Below, piece by piece: positions 21,492 to 31,980 of a DNA stretch of 64,000 nt. A program made the position numbers and the translations under genes. Within the stretch, counting starts at the first letter, position 1. Each line of letters opens with the position of its first letter. Source of the stretch: Anniella stebbinsi (Eukaryota > Chordata > Lepidosauria > Squamata > Anniellidae); assembly GCA_029215795.1 (NCBI GenBank), contig JARDYH010000004.1:31872001-31936000 (forward strand), read 5' to 3'. The notes under the pieces were generated by a model. The model saw only the letters and a list, made by a program, of their open reading frames with translations, had not been told where the DNA came from and searched no databases.

Positions 21492-23834
21492 TCATGTAAT
21501 ATAGTCCTGCAAATAGCTTGGAGCACGGCGGCTGGTCCTTGTTGAGTAACGTTGCAAGTTCAAATCTGAAACACCAAGAGTTGCTGGATCTGGTGCTGCA
21601 GGAGTGGTGGATGGGATGGGATTTTCACTCTGTGTGAACTGATCATCATCACAGTCAGGTCTTTGGGTTTGAGGGGTGTTGTGAAGTAGTTTAATGTGTG
21701 AAACATTCCTTGTGATTTTATGGGTACCCCTCTGTGCAGTAACCATCATGCCATTTATCATTGTGATTTGATATGGTGCAGGACAGAAAGGCATTGAAAG
21801 TTTGTTTCGAGGCTGGAGGTTCTTAACAAGCACCATGTCCCCCACTTTGAATGGTACTACTCTGGCTCGCCGACGCTGATCAGTGTACTGTTTCATTGCA
21901 AGTTTTGCCTTATTATCATGTTGGCGCAGATGTGCATCCTTGAGTGGGGCATCTATTTGAGGTAGCTTTGTCCGCACCTGTCTGCCAAACATTATGGTAG
22001 CTGATGCCACACCAGTGGAACAATGGGGGGGGGGGGGTCGGTAGCTGTGGATAAATTGAAATAATTCTTGTTTCAGATTTGTTCCCTTTGCTGTAGCAAT
22101 CTGTAAGGCTTTCTTCAGGGTCCTCATAAATCTCTCAACCTCCCCATTTGCTTGTGGCCAATGAGGAGTAATTTTCCGATGTTTGAAACCAAGATAGTCT
22201 GAAAATTGAGCAAACTGCAGGCTTTGAAAAGGTGGTCCATTGTCACTTTTGACAACAGCAGGTATGCCATAAGAGGAGAAAAAATTGTCTAATTTTGGAA
22301 TGACAGCATTTGCTGAAGTGGTAGTGACTGTTTCTACTTCTGGATAACGGCTGTAATCGTCAATAAAGACCAAAAGATGTCCACCAGCAGGGAGATCACA
22401 GAAATCAACACTGACTTCCATCCATGGTGTTGAAGGAAGAGGAGAAACATGCAGTGGTGCAGAGTGGTTCTGTGGGATTGCTGCTTGGCACAGTGTACAA
22501 GATTTTACACGCTGTTCAGTAAGGTTATCAATTCCAGGGAGCCAGACCTTTTCTCTGAGCAGTGCTTTGGTTTTAACTACCCCCTGGTGACCTTCATGGG
22601 CCAAATCAATTGTACGGTTCCATAGAGAACGTGGAATAACCAAACGAGTACCTCGAAGGAGGAGGCAATTCTCTGTGATGGTAAGTTCACCCTTTATATT
22701 AGCAAATGATTGGATGATTGCTCGTGCTTCACAAGTCAGATGTGCTAGATTATTCAGAAGAACTTTCCACCGACCATTGTGGACAGTCTGGATGATTGTC
22801 TGTATACATGTGTCAGCTTGTGTAGCAGTCTCTATTTCCTGTAGAGAAAGAGCTTTAGGAACAGCATGGGAGACAAGGAAATTGACATGTGCCTCTGCTT
22901 CGTTTGTAGCTGTGTGGTTGGCAGCTGTTTTAAATATGGGATGCCTAGAAAAATAATCAGCTGGATTGTCTTTACCTGGTCGATACACAACTCTGTAGTT
23001 ATAGCCTTGCAATTTGAGCATCCATCGCTCTATACGAACTGGTGGTTGAAAGGATGGATTATTAAACATGGGCTCAAGAGGCTTGTGGCCAGTTATAACT
23101 GTGAATGGGCATCCATATATGTATAAATGAAAATGAGAGCATGCCCAGGCTACTGCAAGAGCTTCCCTCTCTGTCTGAGAATATCGTTGTTCTGTAGGAG
23201 AAAGAGCTTTGCTGGCATATGCAATAGTAGAAATGTAGCCATCTTGATCAACCTGTGTGAGAACAGCTCCTAGTCCAACAGGGCTGGCATCCACCACAAG
23301 TTCCGTCTTCTTGCTTGGATCAAAGTATGACATGACTACATCACTTGCAAGCGCATCCTTTAACTCAGTAAAAGCAATCTGGTGTTTTTCTGACCATTCC
23401 CATGTTTGATCATTTTTAGAGAGATCCCGGAGAGGCTGTGAGATTGTGGCTAATCTTGGTATAAATCGGCTGCAATAGTTTGCAAGGCCTAGCAAACTGC
23501 GAACTTCAATAGAATTAGTAGGTACAACAGCATTATGTATAGCCATTACTTTTTTTGGATCTGCCAAAATGCCATCTTTGGAGAAGACATATCCAAAGAA
23601 TTCCAAAACAGGTTTTTTGAACTCACATTTACTTTGATTTAATGTCAGGTGTTCCTCATGCAGTCGTTTTAAAACTGCTTCAAGTCGAATATCATGTTCA
23701 GTGGATGTGGTACCAAAAACCAAGATATCATCACTTACATTAAGAACTCCGGGGAGTCCAGCTAGAACTTCATGGATAACATTCTGAAATATCTCTGCAG
23801 CTGAACAAATGCCAAAATTGAGGCGCTTGTAGCG
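21492..23834 (-). pseudogene. pol: Gypsy pol, downstream part: end of RT, RNase H, integrase
   Basis: Continues the gag-pol frame after the TGA; the open frame from 23723 is 743 codons. At its start the RT active site reads VSDDILVFG (23717-23738). Numbering from 23723: RNase H has VVDAS (Asp145) and SQTEREALA (Glu187), but ITGHKPL has Gly212 where the family normally has Asp. Integrase follows with a His/Cys zinc motif (His376, His379, Cys409, Cys412) and the DDE triad Asp440, Asp494 and Glu530 (35 residues between the last two), then a C-terminal VGDMVLVKN region. The frame ends in TGA at 21492-21494. A run of 12 G at about 22026-22037 encodes PPPP and is a possible slippage site. Downstream of a stop and lacking its own start, it is called a pseudogene. 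Confidence 0.9.
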
Positions 23835-23837
23835 TCA
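23835..23837 (-). other. In-frame TGA that interrupts gag-pol
   Basis: The two long frames, 23835-25427 and 21492-23723, share one phase (25427 and 23723 differ by 1,704 = 568 codons), and the 37 codons between are open apart from this TGA. It lies in RT between the LDLTSGYNQ and SDD motifs. One transition at a CpG would be enough to create it. Programmed readthrough is unlikely inside RT. Confidence 0.9.
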
Positions 23838-25427
23838 AAGGCCAACATGGGTTGAAAAGGTTGTGATATATCTGGACTCTGGATGGAGCTCCAACTGGTT
23901 GTAACCAGATGTAAGGTCAAGTTTGGAGAAGAACTTTGCCCCATTCAAATCTGCAATGATGTCATCCACAGTGGGAGTAATGTGTCTCTCTCTCTTGATG
24001 GCTTGATTGGGTAAGCGCATGTCCACACAAATCCTGATTTTTCCTGGTTGCTTAGGCTTCTGGACAACTACGATTGGAGAAACCCAAGGAGTAGGACCTT
24101 CTACTCGCTCAATAATGTCAAGCTCTTCTAGATGTGTTAGTTCTTCTTCAACTGGTTTTCTGATGTGGAAAGGAATACGTCTATGTGGTAATAGCACTGG
24201 CTGAACATTTTCATCAATGTGAAGTCTTACTTGATTTCTTTTTAGCTTTCCAATTCCTTGAAACATTTTTTCATAGGTTTGGAGGCTTTGAGTTATTCTA
24301 TCAAGACGTATTTCTTGTATTACTTGAATTAGTCCTAATGCACTAGCAGTCTTGTAACTAAGCAGTGTATCGCTGCCATAGGCCACCACATACAGTGGGC
24401 TTGTAACAGTGATGCCCCTGAAAGCAAAAGTGGCTCGAAACATACCAGACACTGATAATGGTTTTGGGGTACCATAGGCATATATCTTTACTGCTGTGAT
24501 CTGAAGTGATGGTTTCTGAGGGAATGCATCATATACACACTGAGCCATCACATTCACAGATGCACCAGTGTCGATCAAAACTTCAGTCTTATGTCCTTGT
24601 ATACAAATGTGGCAACATGGTAGACAATTCTGTTTGGAAACACCTGTTTGTGTAGGGTACACTGTGTAAACATATGCATTGTCTTCCTCTGAAGGGTCAG
24701 CCTGAAGAGCATTTGCTTGGTCTTGGTTGTGAATGCTTGGTCTAAGCTGTGGTGATCTGCAGACTCTTGCATAGTGGTTTCTTTTTCCACAGTTGTGGCA
24801 AATTGTACCTCTGGCCGGGCAATTGCCTCTGTGAGGATAGGATCCTCCACAGTTGTAGCAGGTTGCCTGTGCTGTCTTCATGGACATTTGCTGGGCTTTA
24901 GGAGATTGATTGCCATTGCCACCTTGAGGATGTGTTCGCTGATTCCTGTTGAAATGCTTCTGGAGTGCATGTGCAGTTTCTATTTGTGCAGACTGACTCC
25001 CTTGTTCTATTAGCTGAGCATGTGTTTCTGACATTTCATTTGCTCGAGCAGTGTCCAGTATTTTGGTGAGAGTCATCTGGGGTTCTCGCAAAATTTGCCT
25101 TCGAAGTTTGGCTGAAGAGCATCCCTGTATTATTTGCGCCCTTATCTCGTGATCTGTGTTTGCAAATTCACAGGATCCCGCCAGATGACGTAAACGGGTA
25201 TGATATTCATCAGTATTCTCTCCTTCCTTTTGGTGTGCCTGCCGAAAGGTGTACTGTTCAAAGTCTATATTTTTGTATGGTTTAAAATATTTGGTAAGAG
25301 CTAGCTTTGCCTTTTCATAATCATCACTATCTCCAGTCTCAGACAATGTTTTGAAAATTTGGTGTACTTCACTGCCTGCAAAATGTAGTAACATTGCCCT
25401 TTTGGTGGTAGGGTCATCTTCTTTCAT
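23835..25427 (-). pseudogene. gag-pol: Gypsy gag, protease and N-terminal RT
   Basis: 530 codons from the ATG at 25425-25427 to the TGA. Order: Gag (about residues 1-180), two zinc knuckles (Cys190-Cys203, spaced CX2CX5HX3C, and Cys210-Cys223, standard CX2CX4HX4C), an aspartic protease with LIDTGAS (Asp286), then RT with PWVSPIVVVQKP, RICVDMR and KLDLTSGYNQ (catalytic Asp504). Gag and Pol share one frame with no shift. The ATG used here is probably internal: Gag-like codons continue upstream (ENLFIAM) until a TGA, and further Gag-like scraps sit in other frames back to about 25499, implying indels. Gag packages the RNA; protease would cut the polyprotein. Confidence 0.92.
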
Positions 25428-25905
25428 TGCAATAAATAAATTTTCTAACGTTCAAGCCAAAGTTCCCATCTAGAGGCCCTAATGTGCTGTGAGACTCATG
25501 TATAAGAAACTCAGGGAAAGAAGGGAACATTTTGAAATCAGAGTTAAAATTGTGAAGAACTGACAGAATTCTGAAGAACTAGGAGGATATCTGTTACTTC
25601 TGACTGAAGGTTTTGTTCTTTTTCTTTTAGACAAGAAACAAAATGACTGCTGCCACCGTTCTTCATGCAGGGCTATGATTATGCAATTCATAAAATGGCT
25701 ACTTTTCTTGAAAAGACTGAGCAGCCTGTCCTTTTGAAAACAGACAATGTCTTTTCGAGGGAACTGCTCATTTGTCTTAGACAGCTTGTGTTTTACTGGA
25801 AGGAAGATCGGAAGAAATACCTGGCTGTATGAAGAACTCTTAGTTTCTGTCCTTTTTTTTTTTTTGGTTTTGTTTTGTTTTTTCTTTCTTTATATTGGGT
25901 TTCTT
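25428..25905 (-). other. Gypsy leader and damaged gag start
   Basis: Between primer site and the usable gag ATG. The minus strand at 25479-25499 encodes a short MSLTAH start followed at once by stops, and Gag-like fragments in the other two frames fill the next 70 bases, so the first codons appear split by small indels. A long A-rich stretch (T-rich on the plus strand, 25852-25890) lies near the primer site. A 70-codon frame at 25479-25691 is not recognised. Confidence 0.6.
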
Positions 25906-25923
25906 TTCCACCTTCGTCGCCAG
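25906..25923 (-). other. Primer-binding site, tRNA-Ser-like
   Basis: On the element strand, one base after the 5' LTR, the sequence is TGGCGACGAAGG. The first nine bases fit the complement of a tRNA whose 3' end is TCGTCGCCA, as I recall for eukaryotic tRNA-Ser(GCT). The next bases match less well. Confidence 0.65.
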
Positions 25924-26150
25924 TGTTGTGTCCACAGACCTGGGACCCTTGGAAGTAGGAATCTGGTTCCACACAAAACTTAGGTGGTAGACATTTATTG
26001 AAGTGCTTCTTCTTTGCAGGCAGCTACAGGCAGACTGGCCTTTGCATTGCCAGCCTGCTACAAAACCTGGAATGGATTATCTGTACTTAATTGTAGGTCA
26101 TTCATAAATCCTGGCCTGGCTCAAAGAATGGGCTTATCACAAACACTACA
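25924..26150 (-). promoter_or_regulatory. 5' LTR of the Gypsy element
   Basis: 227 bp, with 222 of 227 positions identical to the other LTR. By family rule it would hold the promoter; no clear TATA box is visible. The AATAAA complement is at 25994-25999. Confidence 0.93.
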
Positions 26151-26155
26151 CCACA
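26151..26155. repeat. Target-site duplication CCACA, right copy
   Basis: Pairs with 21080-21084. Confidence 0.9.
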
Positions 26156-26415
26156 TAGTATGGAGTGATCCATGGAGTGTTTCCAGACTGTGGAATTGCC
26201 TGCCAGGAGAGATTCGTCAACTTAACAGTCTCCCTGAATTTAAGAAAGCCATAAAGACTGATCTCTTCCAGCAGGCCTACCCAGTTGAATGTTAAGATGC
26301 TTTTTAATAATGTATTAGTTTTATATGCTTTTAATCAGTTATATGTATTTTATGGTGCTTTGTATTTGTTGTTGTACCCCACCTCGATCCAGAGGAAGAG
26401 GCGGGTAAGAAATAA

Positions 26416-26457
<42 letters not shown>

Positions 26458-26458
26458 G
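26156..26458 (+). pseudogene. L2/CR1-type LINE 3' end with (TTA)n tail
   Basis: The frame ending at 26295 encodes SRLWNCLPGEIRQLNSL and EFKKAIKTDLFQQAY, the C-terminus of LINE ORF2 (LWNSLP...FKK.L pattern). A 3' UTR ending CTCGATCCAGAGGAAGAGGC and AAATAAATTATTATT follows. The 5' side is cut exactly at the LTR element's duplication; the left flank beyond the LTR element is a GT run, not LINE sequence. Confidence 0.8.
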
Positions 26459-26549
26459 AGTGTGGCTCATGGTGGAAGGAGAGGGGCAAAAATGGCTCCT
26501 GACCCACTAAGATTTCCCGTGCCTGCTTTAGAGCATGGGGCAAATTTCA

Positions 26550-26787
26550 TTTTTATTGTATTTATTTATTACATTTGTATCTTGACTTTCCTCTAAGGAG
26601 TTCAAGGTTGTATATATGGTCCTCCTCCTCATTTGTATCCTTACAACAACCCTGGAAGGCAGGTTAGGCTGAGATTGTGTGACAGGTCCAAGGTCACCCA
26701 GGGAGCTTCATGACTGAGTGGGAAATTTGAACCTGGGTTTTCCCAGTCCTAGTCCTACATTCTAACCATTTCACCACATTGGCTCTG
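26550..26787 (-). repeat. CORE/MIR-like tRNA SINE with LINE-type tail
   Basis: On the minus strand: a head with GGTGAAATGGTTAGAATG (A-box-like), GGTTCAAATTTCCC (B-box-like), then GTGACCTTGGACCTGTCAC and CAGGGTTGTTGTAAGGAT, which are hallmarks of CORE-SINEs, and a tail ending in AAATAAATACA. A 3' fragment of the same kind is at 57000-57150. Confidence 0.75.
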
Positions 26788-28677
26788 GAACGATGGCTAG
26801 GTAAAGTGAGTAAGACCATCTCCTGTGGCTATAAGCTCGAATTCAGAACAATAAGGGTTGACACTTGACTGATTTTAAATCAGCTTTGTCCAATCACACA
26901 CATAGACTTTTTATTTTACTTTTAGTTTTTTTTGTTGTTGTTAATGGCTGGATTCTTCCTCCATCCCCTGGGTGATACATTGATACCCGTAACCTTAACT
27001 AACAAAATATTTGGAGGGGAGGTGGTTGGTGCACTCAAAAGGGTTTTTCATACTCTCCTATCTTTAAGTTGTCTGAGATGAACAGGCCTCTAAAATAATT
27101 CCTTGAAAAGACTTGGTTTCCTAAACTCAAACTATAGCTTGGAGCTTCACAAACTCAATAAGTAAGTGGCGTTTGACAGGCCTCACTGAGATGAATACTG
27201 TATGCTGTAGCTGCTCTGCTTTGGGTCATGCTGCATACCTGTGTGAGCTCCAACCACTGCCCTGTCCTCATTCTTGTGGTGGTGTCTGTTTAATGTCAGA
27301 GGCAGACATGAGGAACTTGTGCCAACACGTGGTTAAGGGCCCACAGCAGTCTCTTCAAAACCATAACTGTGCATTACGGCTGTGTTTTGGCTAGACTCTC
27401 TCTCGGGTGGCTTATTTTTACTACTTTTTAATTACTCTAATTGAAGAGGAGAATATTTCCCTCTGTTTCTCTAGTTCACCCACTTCTCCTAGCCCTGCTC
27501 CGATTCTCCATATTTCCCCCCTCCCTTTTGAGCAAAATGGCTACAAAACCATTCCAGCTTGTCACATAACCACATAATGTTGGGGGTTGGTTGGGGCTTT
27601 TCTTCTTCTCCTCCTCCTCCCTCCCTTCTCTCTTCCAGCTGGAAGGTGGAAACACATGAATTTCATTAGCGAGGTTGGCTCTGAAGTTGACACACCCTAC
27701 TGCACATAAACAGAAGGGTTGGCTTGCTCTCTTTTAATAAACACAGGCCTTTAAAAATATATGTCCCTTGCCATATTTGTTTAAGGAATTTAATGTTTAC
27801 AAAGGGAGAGGGGGACCCATGTGAGAAGAACAAGCCTACCATTTAGCTGCAATTGGGGTGGAGGAGTAGCAGGAAAGGAAAGGAAAGGGATCAAGCTAGT
27901 GGGAGGAGAGCTCCATTCCTCACCGCTTAGAATGCAAAAGTTCTCCCTCCGATGTAAAAAAAAACAAAAAACCTGGCAACTGTACCGGAGTATATGTAAT
28001 CAGCTTCTCCAGACACAAAGGCTTTTGTAGCTTTGTAGCAAAGATCTAAGCTACAATTGGTCCAGGGGCATTTGGAACGGGGTGGAGGCAGGGGGAACCA
28101 CAATGCCAACCAAGGCCCAGACAATAGGCTTGCTAGATTGTGACTTAGATAAAAACCAGCATTCTCAGGGATAAACCCAAGCAAGCAAAGCTGCTGGGAT
28201 CAGGCAACGAATGCACCAATTTGAATGCTGAGAAAGTAGAGGCGGAGAAAGTGTGTCTGACTACCTCCTTGTATGTCTACATACTGGCCGCTTACTTGGT
28301 CTGAAACCAATGCAGTGATTGTTTCTCTTTCTTGTGCTCCTGGGCTATCTTTTCTGCTCCAGATCTGAGGTGCTGTGTCTTTTGTCCTGAATTTACACGG
28401 GTTGTGTTTGCCTTTTCTCCAGTCTGTAGCCTGGCATGTGCTAACCGAGGTTACTTGCATTGGCCTCTTTTATTTCCTCTTTCAAAATATGTGCACTATG
28501 ATGTACTTCTGCTATACAGAAACAACAGACTGATATGAGACACAAGTCTGTCTGCCTTCTGTTTCTGAACTACATTACCTGTGGAGGCAGGAAGGATACT
28601 CTCAGAAAGCAAAACAGTAGGTAACTAACTGTGCTTGGGAATTTGTAAGCTTTCTCCCGGGACAAAGCCCTTTCTCC
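26788..28677. other. No gene recognised
   Basis: Contains a pyrimidine-rich run at 27600-27640 (CTTCTTCTCCTCCTCC) and a complex stretch at 27655-27800 (ATTTCATTAGCGAGG, CTTTTAATAAACACAGG) that could be regulatory. The frame at 27173-27394 has several Cys/His but no proper finger spacing. Confidence 0.35.
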
Positions 28678-28893
28678 TAGGCCAGATCTACACCAAGCAG
28701 GATATGGCAGTATGAAAGTGAAAGTGGTATATAAAAGGCAGGAGCCACACCAAGCAGGATATAGTAGCATATGGTATGTGTCAATGGGTCCCAACAGTTG
28801 TCAGTGCACTTCAATACCTCTACAAAGCAGTAGTGTGGCTCCTGCCTTTTATATACCGCTGTCATACCGCTTTCATGCCACTATATCCTGCTT
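28678..28893. mobile_element. Palindromic MITE, family F
   Basis: Starts TAGGCCAGATCTACACCAAGC. GTATATAAAAGGCAGGAGCC (28725-28745) and GGCTCCTGCCTTTTATATAC (28838-28857) are exact reverse complements, as are other parts (AAGCAGGATATAG and CTATATCCTGCTT). A diverged copy is at 59396-59532. The right terminus seems truncated. Confidence 0.75.
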
Positions 28894-29194
28894 AGAGACT
28901 GTTTACAAGAATAGCAGTGCAGTCCTTTGCCCTGCTTGGGGAAAACATCTGCATCCATATGACACCAACAGTTACTTATTCCAATCTTCACCTTCATCTC
29001 AGACCTACATGCAAGCCTAGAAATCACACACAAATACTGCTGGAAGGATCAAGAGCAAATGGTACAGATCAACAAGGCACAATAGATGCTGCCGCTGCTT
29101 AGGAAAACATCACATTTCCTTTGAGAATTCGCTGAGTTTGAATTAAGAAGCTGGGGGACGAATTTTAGAAGCACACAGTCTGTTAAAATTCCTT

Positions 29195-29297
29195 TGTGCC
29201 CAAAACATAAAGTCCTACTCACAGCAGGCCTATTGAAATGACCTAATAACACTTCAGTCCTATTGACTAACTTGAGTCCTATTGATTTTAATGGTTC

Positions 29298-29300
<3 letters not shown>
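29195..29300. repeat. Possible family D MITE relic
   Basis: AAAGTCCTACTCACAGCAGGCC ... TTGAGTCCTATTGATTTTAATGG resembles the internal AAGTCC...ATTGA(A/T)TT...ATGG pattern of family D, heavily diverged. Confidence 0.3.
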
Positions 29301-29331
<31 letters not shown>

Positions 29332-29440
29332 AACCCGCCTCTCCCTCTGGATCGAGGCAGGGAACAACAACAAATACAAAACACAAAAATCACAAAACAG
29401 TTGAGCTATTAAAAACAAATAAAAACCAACACATCATTAA
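29297..29440 (-). repeat. LINE 3' tail with (TTA)n
   Basis: (ATT)n at 29298-29327 is followed by AATAACCCGCCTCTCCCTC and GGATCGAGGCAGGGAACAAC, the reverse complement of the LINE tail seen at 26385-26458. Confidence 0.8.
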
Positions 29441-30890
29441 AAACATCTTAAACATCTAAGTATAACTAATGTTGGATTTAACCCCAAATGTGCAACTATT
29501 GTTCACCTCATGAAACTGAAGCACAATCAAAACCAAATTGTTCTGATTTTCACTTGTTTCCACTATCACCCCAAAGTTTATATTAATTTTGTCCTCTAGT
29601 TTCTTCTCCAACAGTATACATTCCAATAACATACCCTGTTACAACTTTGGTACCAATACATGGTATTGTATATTACTGTATCCATGCTATTTTTCAAAAA
29701 TTACTCACAATTTTGATAGCATGATTCTTTGAAATGTTCTCTGCTGCCCCCTGTGGCCACTTGTGATAAACATCCCTTTGAACAGCCCCCAGCCTAGAAG
29801 AAGCTGCTTCTTCCTCTTCCTTCCCCCCCCATCCACTCCAAAGCAATCAATCAGTGTCTTGCACATCCATAGCACCTTCATGTGCATATCTCAGAGCGCT
29901 TAGCAGTCATTAAAATCAAGTGAAATAAAAGGACATAAATTACAAAGGATGGCAAATTTAAATAATACTTTAAAGGCTTGATTTAAAACACAAATAAATA
30001 GGAAGGGGAATGCCAACAGCAGCAGCAGCAGGTTCAATCATGCCATTAACAGATACAAGCTCTGTTTTTCTTCTTCGTATTCACATCCTGAGTCTAGGAA
30101 TATGCAAGCCGGTTCCTGAGCTGCCCTTTCACCTCAGCCAGCCTGAAGTCAAAATGTTACTTAGCCGTAAAAGGATTGGAGATTAAAGAAGGACACTCAC
30201 TACTTAGGAAACATTTGTCCATGCAAAGGACTGCTGTGCCTGCCAACTACTGGTGAGACACTGGAGGGATTTATAAAATTTAGTTGGGAACGCTCCCTGC
30301 GCAGCTGGACTCGCTGTAGAGGCATCTTTTTGTACTTTCACAGCCAAAGAGGGATTCAATGTCCGTGAGTTCTGAATGATATGTTTATATCCAGAAATGA
30401 CTCAAAACGAAATTCCGACAGGCAAAGTTCATTTAGGGCCTGATACCGTGCCAGCTGAAGTCAATGCAGAGAGAATCTCCACTAACTGTTACAGATGCAG
30501 GAATTTAGGAAAGGGATTACATTTCTTCAGGGCTGGATTAACTGTTAGGCAAAGTGCTCTATGGCACAATAGCCCAGATAATTGGAGCCTATGGTTTAAT
30601 TAACTGCCTGTTTTCACTGTGCACAAGGTACATATCCTTTTTTACTGCAGTTTGTTCCATTCAATTCCCAGTGGCTTAGAATAAGGAGGCGGCTCACATT
30701 TTCACAAGGGAGCAGTGGCCATATGCCCAGTGACAGGGAATTAAATTTGTTTTGTATCACACTTGCTACAAAGAATAGCAGCCACTGATTGCTTAAAACT
30801 GATTTCAGGCCTGGACAGGGTTTAGGGAACTTAATACTCCCCCCTCTTTTCAACTGTGAGATCATGATGATGTAGTAGTAGTAGTATCTG
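29441..30890. other. No gene recognised
   Basis: Ordinary sequence with a CAGCAG run near 30020. The 60-codon minus frame at 29705-29887 and the 75-codon plus frame at 30376-30603 have no motif. Confidence 0.4.
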
Positions 30891-31061
30891 CTCTTTTGTA
30901 TCTGGTCAAGAGGGCAGGGCTCCTGCAGCTTTAACTGTTGTGATGAAGAGGGAATTTCACCAGATCCTGCATGCATACAAATAACACCTGCTGAAATTCC
31001 CTTTTTTATACAACTGTTAAAGATACAGGAACCCTGTCCTCCTTTCCATATGGTCATCCTA
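30891..31061. mobile_element. Palindromic hAT-like MITE, copy 7 (half element)
   Basis: Only one arm: CTTTTGTATCTGGTCAAGAGGG to CATATGGTCATCCTA. Within it the two ends are themselves imperfect inverted repeats (GGCAGGGCTCCTGCAGCTTTAAC pairs with GTTAAAGATACAGGAACCC), showing the monomer from which the 320-bp palindrome appears to be built. No target duplication is found. Confidence 0.75.
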
Positions 31062-31313
31062 AAATTTATAAATCAGTTGTTATTATGCATATTTATACAT
31101 CAAATACTGTTATACATATTTATAAATCACCCACTGGGTGTTTGAGGCGTACACAAATTTCAGTGAAAAAAACAGTAAAACAGAATAAAATTAATGCAAT
31201 CATAACAACGGAATAAAAGCAGAAACCAGAGCATTTGACAATAAAATCAGAACATGGCATTAAAAAGCATTAAAAGTGTGGAACTCCCTCAAATGCAATT
31301 CTTTATTGCAAAG

Positions 31314-31465
31314 GTATTGAACCTCTTTCAGCCTGAAGGTCCAATTCAATTCCGGAGATGCTTTTGGAAGCCACATTCCAGGGCTGGGTTGGGGATGGAG
31401 GCAACAGGGGTGAGTCTAAAGGCAGAAGGCAAAAAGGGTGAGATTAAGACAAAAGGGGCAGGGCC
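31314..31465. mobile_element. hAT-like element fragment (TTGAACCTCTTTCAGCC end)
   Basis: Homologous in reverse orientation to 34810-34928: shares CCTCTTTCAGCC(C/T)GA(A/G)GG, CATTCCAG and AAGGCAAAAAGGG. Truncated where LINE sequence begins near 31490. Confidence 0.55.
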
Positions 31466-31489
31466 AACTTCTCCTCCTCCTCCTCATTT

Positions 31490-31980
31490 TCATTTCATTT
31501 CTATACCACCCAATAGCTGGAGCTTTCCGGGTAATTCACAACATACAGCATACAAATTTAAATATTCAGAATTTAAAAACAATTTAAACAGCTAAAACAA
31601 TTTCAATAAAATACTAGACTTGTTCAAACAGCTGGGATAAATTTCCCTCATGTGCCATTAAATGCTTGGGGGTAGAGGAGAGTTTTAATCTGATGCCAAA
31701 AACATGACAGTGTTGACACCAGGTGGGCCTCAGTGGGAAGATCACTCCATCATCAGGGGCCACCACTGAAAAGGCCTCTCCGGTGTTGCCACCTTTGGAG
31801 GTAGCTCTTGGAGTAAGGCCTCAGATGTTGGTCGTAGTGTCCTGAGGTTCGCGTTGGGAGAGGCACTCTGTCAGGCATTGTGGTCTCGAGCCATGTAAGG
31901 CTTTATAGGTTAAAACCAGCTCCTTGAATCGGGCTTGGAAACATACAGGCAACCAATGCAAGCAGACCAGAATTGGAGTT
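31490..31980 (-). pseudogene. L2/CR1-type LINE 3' fragment 1
   Basis: Homologous over its length to 41729-42300: the 3' UTR has TTTCTATACCACCCAATAGC, and the ORF part has AAGGCTTTATAGGTTAAAACC and CCAATGCAAGC. Frames are broken. Confidence 0.8.

Larger units (their letters stand above)
21085..26150 (-). mobile_element. Full-length Ty3/Gypsy LTR retrotransposon
   Basis: A 5,066-bp element on the minus strand: two 227-bp LTRs starting TG and ending CA, a CCACA duplication, a tRNA-type primer site beside the 5' LTR, a gag-pol reading frame in the order Gag, protease, RT, RNase H, integrase (Gypsy order, unlike Copia), and a polypurine tract beside the 3' LTR. The LTRs differ by five substitutions and no indels, so insertion is fairly recent. 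No envelope frame fits in the ~180 bp between integrase and the 3' LTR. The protein style recalls the Mag/K02A2.6-like lineage, which is from memory. It cannot express a full polyprotein: a TGA interrupts RT and the gag start is damaged. Confidence 0.95.

Noticed and set aside
26156..26295. A host exon (LWN...FKKAIK frame)
   Set aside because: It is the standard LINE ORF2 C-terminus followed by the LINE 3' UTR and tail.
27173..27394. Zinc-finger-like Cys/His protein
   Set aside because: Cys and His spacing does not fit a known finger and the frame is short.
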